Assembly: GCA_002320485.1 (NCBI GenBank)
Contig: DCKW01000125.1
Location: forward strand, 13,768-26,117
Length of the DNA stretch: 12,350 nucleotides
Reading direction: 5' to 3'
Source of the DNA: Micavibrio sp. UBA1664
GTDB taxonomy: Bacteria > Pseudomonadota > Alphaproteobacteria > Micavibrionales > UBA1664
Shown here: positions 6,251-12,350 of the stretch, piece by piece
Layout of the letters: every line of letters begins with the position of its first letter
Numbering within the stretch: position 1 is the stretch's first letter
The notes under the pieces: generated by a model
Database searches by the model: none
What the model saw: the letters and a program-made list of their open reading frames with translations, nothing else
Told to the model about the DNA's origin: nothing
Program-made: the position numbers and the translations under genes

Positions 6251-7201
6251 ATGTCCGAGCGGACGGTTGCCTCGCTTCTCACCCCTCCCGATCAGTGGCA
6301 ATGGGGTGAGATTTTCAATACTGATAATCAAAAAATTCGCTACGGATGGAACACTCCTGCCAATGCGCGCGGCCTGATTATAATAGCCGAAGGCCGCACC
6401 GAGGTTATAGAAGAATACTTTGAAACCATCCGCGACTTTAATGACAAAGGGTTTGCATGTGCCATCATGGATTGGCAGGGTCAGGGACTATCTTATCGAT
6501 ATTATGGTGATAACAGCCGCCAGCATTCAGAAGGGTTCGATCGCGATATGGCCGATTTTGCCCTTTTTCTCTCTATTTTAAGAACCCATAGCGACATCGC
6601 CGCCTTGCCGCGTATTTTATTTGCCCATTCCATGGGTGCCAATATCACTTTACGTTACATGGCGGAATATGCAGACCATCCCTTTGTTTGCGCGACTTTA
6701 TCCGCGCCTATGCTGGGATTGAACCCAAAACGGATAATTAAATATACTGCCTCCCCTATCCTGCGTTTGGCAAAAACACTGAAATGGCTGAAGCGTTATG
6801 CGTTTGGTCAAGTACGCTGGAATGAGACTTTCGCCAATATTACAAAATACAAGGTTTCAAGCGACCCTATCCGCCGCGAAGTGCAGGCACATCTGTTTAA
6901 AACAAAACACGATCTGCAATGCGGTGGCGTTACCTTCGGATGGCTGGATGCCGCTTTAAGCTCTATCGCTAAACTGCATCGTGCCGATTATTGCAAGCGT
7001 ATTACTTTACCCGTATTTATGGCTGCCGCAGGTAAGGATATCGTAGTGGATAACGACGGCAGTTGTAAAACGGCGAGCCTTTTGCCCGACTGCAAATTTA
7101 AATGTTTTCCGAAAGCAGAACATCAGATTCACCGTGAGCGCGACGATATTCGTGACGCATTTTTCGATGATTTTCACACATTTACTGACAAATACTTGTA
7201 A
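6251..7201 (+). CDS. Alpha/beta hydrolase (lysophospholipase / monoacylglycerol lipase-like)
   Basis: The 316-residue protein belongs to the serine-aminopeptidase-S33/PldB-like alpha/beta hydrolases. EGRTEVIEEY (47-56) is the family variant of the oxyanion-loop region, followed by DWQGQGLS (74-81). The nucleophile elbow HSMGA gives Ser127. The acid is probably Asp263 in AAAGKDIVVDN, and the base is His291 in KAEHQIHRERDD. A lid-like insertion lies around 155-245. No signal peptide is seen, so it is probably cytosolic or membrane-peripheral. The likely substrate is a lysophospholipid or monoacylglycerol ester, but specificity cannot be read from sequence. It starts 10 bases after pntB, with only a weak AGG ribosome site, so it is probably the last gene of the pnt transcript without an obvious role in transhydrogenation. 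Confidence 0.88.
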   Translation: MSERTVASLLTPPDQWQWGEIFNTDNQKIRYGWNTPANARGLIIIAEGRTEVIEEYFETIRDFNDKGFACAIMDWQGQGLSYRYYGDNSRQHSEGFDRDMADFALFLSILRTHSDIAALPRILFAHSMGANITLRYMAEYADHPFVCATLSAPMLGLNPKRIIKYTASPILRLAKTLKWLKRYAFGQVRWNETFANITKYKVSSDPIRREVQAHLFKTKHDLQCGGVTFGWLDAALSSIAKLHRADYCKRITLPVFMAAAGKDIVVDNDGSCKTASLLPDCKFKCFPKAEHQIHRERDDIRDAFFDDFHTFTDKYL

Positions 7202-7241
7202 TCAAATCTTTGACAGGCGGCAAAAGCTTGATAAGATTTGA
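7202..7241. repeat. 9-bp inverted repeat overlapping a candidate promoter
   Basis: TCAAATCTT (7202-7210) and AAGATTTGA (7233-7241) are exact reverse complements with a 22-base centre. They begin immediately after the hydrolase stop codon and bracket the promoter described here, touching its -35 and covering its -10. An operator for the 74-residue ORF is possible. The stem is AT-rich with no T-tract after it, so it is a poor intrinsic terminator for the pnt transcript. Confidence 0.45.
7210..7237 (+). promoter_or_regulatory. Candidate sigma-70-type promoter of the 74-residue ORF
   Basis: A perfect TTGACA (7210-7215) is followed after 16 bases by TAAGAT (7232-7237, four of six -10 matches). 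Transcription would begin near 7244, giving a leader of about 30 bases that contains the AAGGAA ribosome site. This would let the small downstream gene be expressed independently of the pnt operon. Confidence 0.5.
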
Positions 7242-7273
7242 ATAATATTGAAATTTCAGCAAAGGAATCACTG

Positions 7274-7498
7274 ATGAGCCTCGAATATAAACGCCTAAGC
7301 GACCGTATCCTGTTTGCCCTTGAATTGGCTGTGGAACAAAACGACCTGTCCATTTCTCAGGATCTGGTAACAGCCATGGAAAAATCAATGACCCGCACCG
7401 CCGGCGGTAAAGGTTTTACGGAGCGTCGCGAACTCGCCCCCGAATATGATACAGTGCTTGACCAATATGAGGCCTTACGTGCAAAAGAAGGCAAGTAA
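7274..7498 (+). CDS. Small conserved-looking hypothetical protein, 74 residues
   Basis: The protein has no domain I can name. Residues 1-45 look like two helices (LSDRILFALELAVEQNDLS and a second one ending MEKSMTRTAGG), followed by ERRELAPEYDTVLDQYEALR, a helical end. The pattern resembles a short family of unknown function I recall from Alphaproteobacteria, but I cannot name it. AAGGAA (7262-7267) lies 6 bases before the ATG at 7274. An in-frame TTG at 7238 would add 12 residues but has no ribosome site and would place the AAGGAA inside the gene, so it is rejected. It has no signal peptide or membrane helix. It converges on the 135-residue ORF with 12 bases between stops. Confidence 0.8.
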   Translation: MSLEYKRLSDRILFALELAVEQNDLSISQDLVTAMEKSMTRTAGGKGFTERRELAPEYDTVLDQYEALRAKEGK

Positions 7499-7510
7499 TT
7501 TGACCTGTTA

Positions 7511-7918
7511 CTAGCCTAAGCTAGCGCTTTGATTGCATCCTCCGATCAGTTTAATTTTGTTGAGAGGAGAGGGCTCTGATAAACTGGAATTTTTTATAAA
7601 AGCATATGTCGCGGGGACGGCAACCTGTTTTCGCTCCATCCAGTCAGCCACAGCCATATACACACGTTTGGCTGCATCACTATGTTTTTCAAACATTTCG
7701 ATTTGCGTATTATCCTGCGATGTGAATCCATCTTCCCCAACGTAGGATGTATTTGAACAAATGCAAGCTTTGCCATTTTTATAAACAATCCATAAAGAAC
7801 CGGTTTTTTCCGATTGAATAGAAATACACTTTCCAAGATCGTGATTATATGTATGCTCACCATCGGTTAAGGGCGTTCTTCCGCTTAGCGAAGTAAATAA
7901 TCTTGTCAAAATTTCCAT
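7511..7918 (-). CDS. Hypothetical protein, 135 residues, unrecognised
   Basis: I do not recognise this protein. It is soluble-looking, with four cysteines (31, 52, 54, 128), of which 52 and 54 form a CxC inside a probable beta segment (SLWIVYKNGKACICSNTSYV, 41-60). A helix follows (about 72-98, IEMFEKHSDAAKRVYMAVADWMERK), and a loose tail rich in Ser, Asn and Gly. The alternation of strands and then a helix suggests a small folded domain. The ATG at 7918 has no Shine-Dalgarno, but a perfect TTGACA with a spaced -10 lies directly upstream, fitting a leaderless transcript. It begins 35 bases after the ligA stop on the same strand, so read-through from ligA is also possible. A plus-strand ORF in the same region (7533-7745) is judged a shadow. 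Confidence 0.62.
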   Translation of the reverse strand: MEILTRLFTSLSGRTPLTDGEHTYNHDLGKCISIQSEKTGSLWIVYKNGKACICSNTSYVGEDGFTSQDNTQIEMFEKHSDAAKRVYMAVADWMERKQVAVPATYAFIKNSSLSEPSPLNKIKLIGGCNQSASLG

Positions 7919-7923
7919 GGCTT

Positions 7924-7952
7924 ACTATGCCTAAAATATAAGTTTATGTCAA
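7924..7952 (-). promoter_or_regulatory. Candidate promoter of the 135-residue ORF, placed for a leaderless mRNA
   Basis: On the minus strand a perfect TTGACA (7947-7952) begins one base after the ligA stop. After 17 bases comes CATAGT (7924-7929, four of six -10 matches). Only five bases separate this from the ATG at 7918, so transcription would begin at about the A of the start codon. Confidence 0.5.
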
Positions 7953-7953
7953 T

Positions 7954-9978
7954 CTATATGTTTAATAAATCATTTTCAGAAAGCACGGTAATATTTAACT
8001 CCTGTGCTTTTTTAAGTTTTGATCCTGCGTCTTCCCCTGCAATCACATAATCGGTTTTGGCCGAAACTGAACCGGATACTTTCGCGCCCAATGCCTCCAA
8101 CTTGGCCTTGGCCTCGGCGCGGGACATGTTCAATAGCGTTCCCGTTAGTACAACTGTCTTCCCCGTAAAAACGCTTTGCGTGGTTTGAATAGGCTTATAA
8201 TCCTCAATGACTAGTTGCTCTTTCAGGTCGTTTAAAACATCCCTGTTATGCCCTTCTGCAAAAAAAGCGATAATATCCTTGGCTACCGCAGGGCCTATAT
8301 CTTCAATCGCCATTAATTCATCCCTGTCCAAGGGTTGCATCAAATTATTTAAGGTTAAATAATGGGATGCCAACCGTTTGGCGGTGGCCTGCCCGACCTG
8401 TCGAATGCCGAGCGCATAAATAAATCTCTCCAACGGCACAACCCGTTTTTTTTCAATTGCTTCAAACAGGTTTTGTGCGGATAATTCACCCCATCCTTCC
8501 TTATTTTTCAACCGTGTAAGGGATTTTTTATCCCGTTCCTGCAATGTAAAAATATCGGCAGGCGATTTGATCAAGCCATCATCCCAGAATTGACGGATGA
8601 CTTTGTCACCCATACCGTCAATGTCGAAAGCGGCCTTGGACACAAAATGCTTTAAACGCTCAACCACTTGCGCATCGCAAATAAGACCGCCCTGACAGCG
8701 GCGCACGGCTTCATCTTCCTCGCGTATGGCGTCCGATCCGCATATTGGACAGGTGGTTGGAAAATCAAATGGCTTACTGTCTTTTGCATGTTCAACCGAT
8801 TCCGATATTTTCGGGATCACATCCCCTGCGCGCTCAATCCTCACTTTATCTCCGACACGGATGCCCTTGCGAGTGATTTCATCTTCGTTATGTAACGTGG
8901 CACGGCTAACCACTACCCCACCGACAGTAATCGGTTCAAGCTCCGCCACAGGGGTCAATGCGCCCGTGCGTCCGACCTGAATGGTTATGGCGTTCAGGGT
9001 TGTAATCGCCTGTTCGGCAGGAAATTTATGGGCAATGGCCCAGCGAGGCGCACGGGAAACAAACCCCAAACGCTCCTGTAAGGCCAGATCGTTGACCTTA
9101 TACACAATGCCGTCAATATCATAATCCAGATCGGCGCGAATCGTCATGATATGGGCGTAATAATCAAGGAGTTTCTGGATATCGCTTTCCAGTGCGACAG
9201 GTGACGGCACGTCAAATCCCCATTTCTGCAATGTCTCACGAATGCCCATTTGCGTATCTGCAATGGGTGCGGAAACTTTCCCAAGCGCATAACCAAAAAA
9301 TTTCAAATTACGCTTAGCGGTGACAGAGGAATCAAGTTGCCGTAGCGACCCCGCCGCCGCATTGCGCGGATTGGCGAAAATTTTACCGCCACTTTCGGCC
9401 TGTTGCTTGTTTAAAGCCTCAAACGATGCGGTCGGCATATATACCTCCCCCCGCACTTCGATAATATCTGGCGCATCATCGGGTAAAGTAAGAGGCACAT
9501 TTTGCAAGGTTTTAATATTAGCCGTGATGTCCTCCCCCACCTGTCCGTCGCCACGCGTTGCCGCACTGACCAATTTTCCCCTTTCATAACGAATGGAGCA
9601 AGATGAGCCGTCTATTTTCTGCTCGGCAAAAATCTCTACCGTTTCGATGTTCAAAAATTTTCGGACACGTGCGATAAAATCTTCCACATCCTGATCCTCA
9701 AACGCATTGCCGAGTGACAACATAGGTACAGAATGCGTTATTTTTGTAAACCCTTCAGACACAACCGTCCCTACAGTTTGGGTCGGGCTATCAGGCGTTA
9801 CAAGCTCGGGAAATTGCGCCTCCAGAGTTTCCAGTTCTTTGCGAAGCTTATCATAGTCGGAGTCCGTAATTTCAGGATCGTCCTGATTATAATACAGGGC
9901 ATCATGGCTGCGGATTTCAGATACTAGTCTGGTATGCCTGGCTTTTGCATCTTGCTTTGAAAAATCGAACAATTCCAT
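7954..9978 (-). CDS. ligA: NAD-dependent DNA ligase LigA
   Basis: This 674-residue enzyme seals nicks in replication and repair, using NAD+ to adenylate an active-site lysine. All domains are present in normal order and length. The Ia and adenylation domain spans about 1-315, with the NAD-contacting YYNQDDPEITDSDYD (29-43), the nucleotidyl acceptor Lys121 in KIDG, then EVRGEVYMP, the FANPRNAAAGSLRQLD segment and DIDGIVYKVN. The OB fold spans about 320-400 with VGRTGALTPVAELEP. The zinc finger has Cys410, Cys413, Cys428 and Cys434. Helix-hairpin-helix repeats cover about 450-590 (ALGIRQVGQATAKRLASHY) and a BRCT domain covers about 600-674. The ATG at 9978 gives the usual N-terminus, but no Shine-Dalgarno precedes it. 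It lies 72 bases downstream of recN on the same strand. Confidence 0.98.
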   Translation of the reverse strand: MELFDFSKQDAKARHTRLVSEIRSHDALYYNQDDPEITDSDYDKLRKELETLEAQFPELVTPDSPTQTVGTVVSEGFTKITHSVPMLSLGNAFEDQDVEDFIARVRKFLNIETVEIFAEQKIDGSSCSIRYERGKLVSAATRGDGQVGEDITANIKTLQNVPLTLPDDAPDIIEVRGEVYMPTASFEALNKQQAESGGKIFANPRNAAAGSLRQLDSSVTAKRNLKFFGYALGKVSAPIADTQMGIRETLQKWGFDVPSPVALESDIQKLLDYYAHIMTIRADLDYDIDGIVYKVNDLALQERLGFVSRAPRWAIAHKFPAEQAITTLNAITIQVGRTGALTPVAELEPITVGGVVVSRATLHNEDEITRKGIRVGDKVRIERAGDVIPKISESVEHAKDSKPFDFPTTCPICGSDAIREEDEAVRRCQGGLICDAQVVERLKHFVSKAAFDIDGMGDKVIRQFWDDGLIKSPADIFTLQERDKKSLTRLKNKEGWGELSAQNLFEAIEKKRVVPLERFIYALGIRQVGQATAKRLASHYLTLNNLMQPLDRDELMAIEDIGPAVAKDIIAFFAEGHNRDVLNDLKEQLVIEDYKPIQTTQSVFTGKTVVLTGTLLNMSRAEAKAKLEALGAKVSGSVSAKTDYVIAGEDAGSKLKKAQELNITVLSENDLLNI

Positions 9979-10008
9979 GATTTATATATAGCAATTAAAA
10001 TGATTTAT
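9977..10008. repeat. Direct 9-bp repeat in the recN-ligA gap
   Basis: ATGATTTAT occurs at 9977-9985 and again at 10000-10008, a 23-base period, about two helical turns. One copy overlaps the ligA start codon and the other lies just before the candidate -35. The region is AT-rich, so chance is a real alternative. Confidence 0.3.
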
Positions 10009-10013
10009 GACAC
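9985..10013 (-). promoter_or_regulatory. Candidate internal promoter of ligA, placed for a leaderless mRNA
   Basis: On the minus strand GTGTCA (10008-10013, four of six) is followed after 17 bases by TATATA (9985-9990). Six bases then lead to the ATG, so transcription would begin at or one base before the start codon. The absence of any Shine-Dalgarno in the 72-base gap fits this. Alternatively ligA is read from the upstream operon promoter. Confidence 0.4.
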
Positions 10014-10050
10014 GGGCGAACCGCGCATAAATATGGTTACCCACATTCGT

Positions 10051-11712
10051 TTAGGCGGCGTTGCGAAGGACGCGCGCGGCGGCACGCGCTTCCTCTGTCA
10101 GCAATGCCCCTGAAACCATCCTTGCAATTTCGTCAATGCGATCGGCTTCTTCTTTGATAGGATGGACGGATGTCTGCGTCATGCCGTCATCATCATCAGC
10201 CTTTGAAATAATCCAGTGATGATCGGCCTTTGCCGCCACTTGCGGGGAGTGTGTTACCACCAAAACTTGCCGGTCCTGTGCCATTCGTGCCAAACGTGCG
10301 CCCACTGCATCCGCGGTGGAGCCGCCGATACCGCTATCCACCTCGTCAAACACCATAACAGGTACGGGGGACGATTTGGATAAAACTACTTTGAGCGCAA
10401 GCATAATGCGCGACAACTCCCCCCCTGATGCCACCTTGCCCAACTCTCCTTCCGGTGATCCGGCATTGGTGCGGATCAGAAATTTTACATCATCCATACC
10501 GTCCCTTGTCGCAGCGGCCAGTTTTTCCACCGCAACACGGAATTTTGCATTCGCCAATTTTAGTTCCGGCAATTCTGCCATAACCAAATCGCTCAAACCT
10601 TTGGCGGCTTTATGACGTTTTTCGCTCAGTTCTTTTGCAATATGTGTATAAGAATCCTCGGCTTTGTCCAATTCCACCCGCAATCGCGTCATAGCCTTGT
10701 TATCATTATGGATTGCCGCCAATTGATCGCGCATCGAAAACAATAAATCGGGCAGATCATCACACAAAACATTATGTTTACGTGCGGCGGCGCGCAGGTC
10801 GTGCAGGCGGTCATCAACATACTCGATATTCTCGTCCTCCCCGAAATTATGGGCCGTCATTTCAATATCGCCGGCCACATCACGCAAGGCGGAGAGGGCC
10901 GCGTCCATTCTGCTAATGAACGGATCGATCTGCTCTTCTGCCTTGTCGGCAATTTTTTCAAGCGCACGAATGGCCCTATACAGGTTTTCATTGGTGGCCT
11001 TGTCACCTTCCAAACATTGGTGGGCTTCGTTCAATCCCTCCATAACCGCCTCGAAATGCAGCAATTTTTGACGTTTGTCCAGCAGGATATCTTCCTCACC
11101 TTTTTCGGGGGCAAGCTTGTCCAATTCCTCCACACAGGCAGTCAGATACTCCGCATCAGCCTTTGCTCTTGCCAGTTTTTCCTGATGCTCTGTAACCGCT
11201 TTTTGCGCCGCACGCCATACGCTCCACGCCTGCTGCACATTTTCCAAATCCCCTTGTAACGCACCGAAATTGTCGAGTAACGCCCCGTGGGTTTTGCTGT
11301 CAATCAGGCCATGCGTTTGGAATTGACCGTGAATATCAACCAATTTTTCCCCGATGGATTTTAATAAGGCCACACTGACCGGACGATCGTTTAAAAAGGC
11401 TTTAGAACGCCCGTCTCCGCCGATCGTGCGGCGAATAATCAACTCACCCTGAGTATCAAAATCCTGCTCCTGTAACAGGGAAAAAACGCTATGCCTATCG
11501 GGTAAATCAAATGAAGCGGTAACGCTCCCTTGTTCTGCTCCCTCTCTGAGAAGGCCGCTTTCGGCCCTTTCCCCTAAAGCAAGCCCAAGGGAATCAAGTA
11601 AAATGGATTTTCCCGCACCTGTCTCACCGGTCAGGGCGGTCATGCCGCGATCCATTGTCAGAGATAGAGACTTAATCAAAACAATATTTTGAATGGTTAA
11701 ATGGGTGAGCAT
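10051..11712 (-). CDS. recN: DNA repair protein RecN (SMC-like ATPase)
   Basis: RecN is an SMC-family ATPase acting early in double-strand break repair. The 553-residue protein starts MLTHLTIQNIVLI, with Walker A GETGAGKS at 29-36. The two halves of the ATPase head flank long helices (about 155-400) that would form the short coiled coil. The second half has the ABC signature VASGGELSRI (427-436), Walker B VMVFDEVDSGIGG (452-464) and the switch histidine in VVTHSPQVAAKADHH (485-499). The family hallmark VDIHGQFQTHGLID (125-138) is intact. The start is placed at 11712, not at an ATG 15 bases upstream, because this ATG overlaps the NUDIX stop by one base (TAATG) and begins at the usual first strand. 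Translation is probably coupled to the NUDIX gene. Confidence 0.96.
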   Translation of the reverse strand: MLTHLTIQNIVLIKSLSLTMDRGMTALTGETGAGKSILLDSLGLALGERAESGLLREGAEQGSVTASFDLPDRHSVFSLLQEQDFDTQGELIIRRTIGGDGRSKAFLNDRPVSVALLKSIGEKLVDIHGQFQTHGLIDSKTHGALLDNFGALQGDLENVQQAWSVWRAAQKAVTEHQEKLARAKADAEYLTACVEELDKLAPEKGEEDILLDKRQKLLHFEAVMEGLNEAHQCLEGDKATNENLYRAIRALEKIADKAEEQIDPFISRMDAALSALRDVAGDIEMTAHNFGEDENIEYVDDRLHDLRAAARKHNVLCDDLPDLLFSMRDQLAAIHNDNKAMTRLRVELDKAEDSYTHIAKELSEKRHKAAKGLSDLVMAELPELKLANAKFRVAVEKLAAATRDGMDDVKFLIRTNAGSPEGELGKVASGGELSRIMLALKVVLSKSSPVPVMVFDEVDSGIGGSTADAVGARLARMAQDRQVLVVTHSPQVAAKADHHWIISKADDDDGMTQTSVHPIKEEADRIDEIARMVSGALLTEEARAAARVLRNAA

Positions 11713-12185
11713 TATACCAATCCCCATTTTTTCAGGATAACCCGCTCCATATATTTTATCGGATGACCGTTTTGAATGTCTTTAAGCGGTAACCACCAGA
11801 CATTTCCACCTTCTGGGGATGGCTTTTTGCCTTCGAAATAAATGGTTGTGTCCTTAATACCTAACTGAAAATAGGTTACATCATAATCCCAGTATTGATT
11901 GATATCATCGGCAAAAAATTTATTATGAACGCTCTCTTCCCGCAAAATTTCATAGTCGGCCAGTGTTATGCCTGTCTCTTCCATCATTTCACGGATTGCT
12001 GCCTCAAGGGCCGTTTCCCCTGCCTCGATACCTCCGCCGGGCAATTCAGGTACATCAGGTGCGTGCGGCCCATCTGCAACAAGTACCGCATCATTGAATA
12101 TGACGACGGCAAATCCCCCCTTTCGTGATCTGACGAAATCACCTGTAACGGGTTCATGCTGATTACCGTGGCGGTCAAAATACAT
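11712..12185 (-). CDS. NUDIX hydrolase
   Basis: The 157-residue protein contains a complete Nudix box at residues 51-73, matching GX5EX7REUXEEXGU: Gly51, Glu57, Arg65-Glu66, Glu69, Glu70, Gly72 and Ile73. PELPGG precedes it and the FAVVIFNDAVLVAD strand lies upstream. Such enzymes hydrolyse nucleoside diphosphates linked to another group, using divalent metal bound by the box glutamates. The actual substrate (oxidised dNTP, NADH, ADP-sugar or other) cannot be read from the sequence. VWWLPLKDI (129-137) is the common C-terminal strand. No signal peptide is seen. It begins 5 bases after the bamD stop and its own stop overlaps the recN start, so it is embedded in that operon. Oxidised-nucleotide clean-up would suit the repair context, but that is inference. 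Confidence 0.93.
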   Translation of the reverse strand: MYFDRHGNQHEPVTGDFVRSRKGGFAVVIFNDAVLVADGPHAPDVPELPGGGIEAGETALEAAIREMMEETGITLADYEILREESVHNKFFADDINQYWDYDVTYFQLGIKDTTIYFEGKKPSPEGGNVWWLPLKDIQNGHPIKYMERVILKKWGLV

Positions 12186-12190
12186 GGGCT

Positions 12191-12350
12191 TTATCCCGGT
12201 CTGAACAGGCTTTCCATCGTTTTATCGATGAAACCGCGATCATCAAGCAGCCGCTGCCTTTCCGCATCATCAAGCAGGGCATAACTATCCTTGTACCACT
12301 CACTCCCCGGATAGTTATACCCAAGGACGGCGGCAACACGAACGGCTTCC
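12191..12350 (-). CDS. bamD: Outer membrane assembly factor BamD, 3' end only
   Basis: Only the last 52 codons and the stop are inside the window; the rest continues past the right edge. The visible part begins EAVRVAAVLGYNYPGSEWYK and continues DSYALL. This matches the end of the last TPR-like repeat in alphaproteobacterial BamD proteins (VLGxNYPGSxWYKDSYxLL). A short charged tail ends in MESLFRPG. BamD is a lipoprotein of the BAM complex that inserts beta-barrel proteins into the outer membrane; its signal peptide and lipobox would lie outside this window. The position upstream of recN and ligA is the usual alphaproteobacterial arrangement. Confidence 0.88.
   Translation of the reverse strand, partial: EAVRVAAVLGYNYPGSEWYKDSYALLDDAERQRLLDDRGFIDKTMESLFRPG

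Noticed and set aside
7238..7273. TTG start for the small plus-strand ORF
   Set aside because: The ATG at 7274 has AAGGAA at ideal spacing; the TTG has no ribosome site and lies before the predicted transcription start.
7511..7524. Stem-loop CTAGC-CTAA-GCTAG between converging genes as a terminator
   Set aside because: The stem is only 5 bp, lies within the coding end of the minus-strand ORF and has no T-tract on either side.
7533..7745. 70-codon plus-strand ORF opposite the 135-residue ORF
   Set aside because: It has no ribosome site or promoter, and the opposite frame is longer, with a well-formed promoter.
10774..11259. 161-codon plus-strand ORF inside recN
   Set aside because: It lies wholly antisense to the helical region of a clearly conserved RecN; its translation shows no recognisable domain.
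11713..11727. Earlier ATG for recN giving an extra MGIGI
   Set aside because: The family begins at MLTHLTIQN, and the ATG at 11712 forms a classic TAATG overlap with the NUDIX stop.

Overview
The window looks like the chromosome of an alphaproteobacterium with roughly balanced base composition. Three things point there: a DUF1489 protein (a family I know only from Alphaproteobacteria), a transhydrogenase split into three genes (pntAA-pntAB-pntB), and the gene order bamD ... recN-ligA. I cannot name the genus. There is no sign of a phage, plasmid, insertion sequence, CRISPR array, tRNA or rRNA. Coding density is very high and no gene-free gap exceeds about 160 bases.

Layout. (1) Positions 1-1300, minus: the first 433 residues of an SLBB-domain polysaccharide export protein, running off the left edge. 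(2) 1341-2659, plus: a two-gene unit of DUF1489 and a zinc-dependent aspartoacylase/succinylglutamate desuccinylase-like hydrolase. (3) 2666-2857, minus: a 63-residue hypothetical protein. (4) 3020-7201, plus: pntAA-pntAB-pntB followed 10 bases later by an alpha/beta hydrolase. (5) 7274-7498, plus: a 74-residue conserved-looking hypothetical protein with its own candidate promoter. (6) 7511-7918, minus: a 135-residue unrecognised protein. (7) 7954-12350, minus: a cell-envelope and DNA-repair cluster read as bamD (3' end only), a NUDIX hydrolase, recN and ligA.

How the genes fit together. The three Pnt proteins form the proton-pumping nicotinamide nucleotide transhydrogenase, a main source of NADPH in the inner membrane. 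BamD belongs to the outer-membrane protein assembly machine, while RecN and LigA act in double-strand break repair and nick sealing. The NUDIX gene sits between bamD and recN, with a 5-base gap on one side and a 1-base stop/start overlap on the other, so it is probably co-expressed with both.

Most of the window is ordinary housekeeping sequence and I found no convincing new multi-gene system. The strongest oddity is PntAA, which carries an 81-residue, histone-H1-like, lysine-rich C-terminal tail that is not part of the usual subunit. Next is a pair of minus-strand genes (ligA and the 135-residue ORF) that lack a Shine-Dalgarno sequence but have promoter-like boxes placed so that transcription would begin at or next to the ATG, suggesting leaderless mRNAs. 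The NUDIX insertion in bamD-recN and inverted repeats overlapping two candidate promoters are smaller points.
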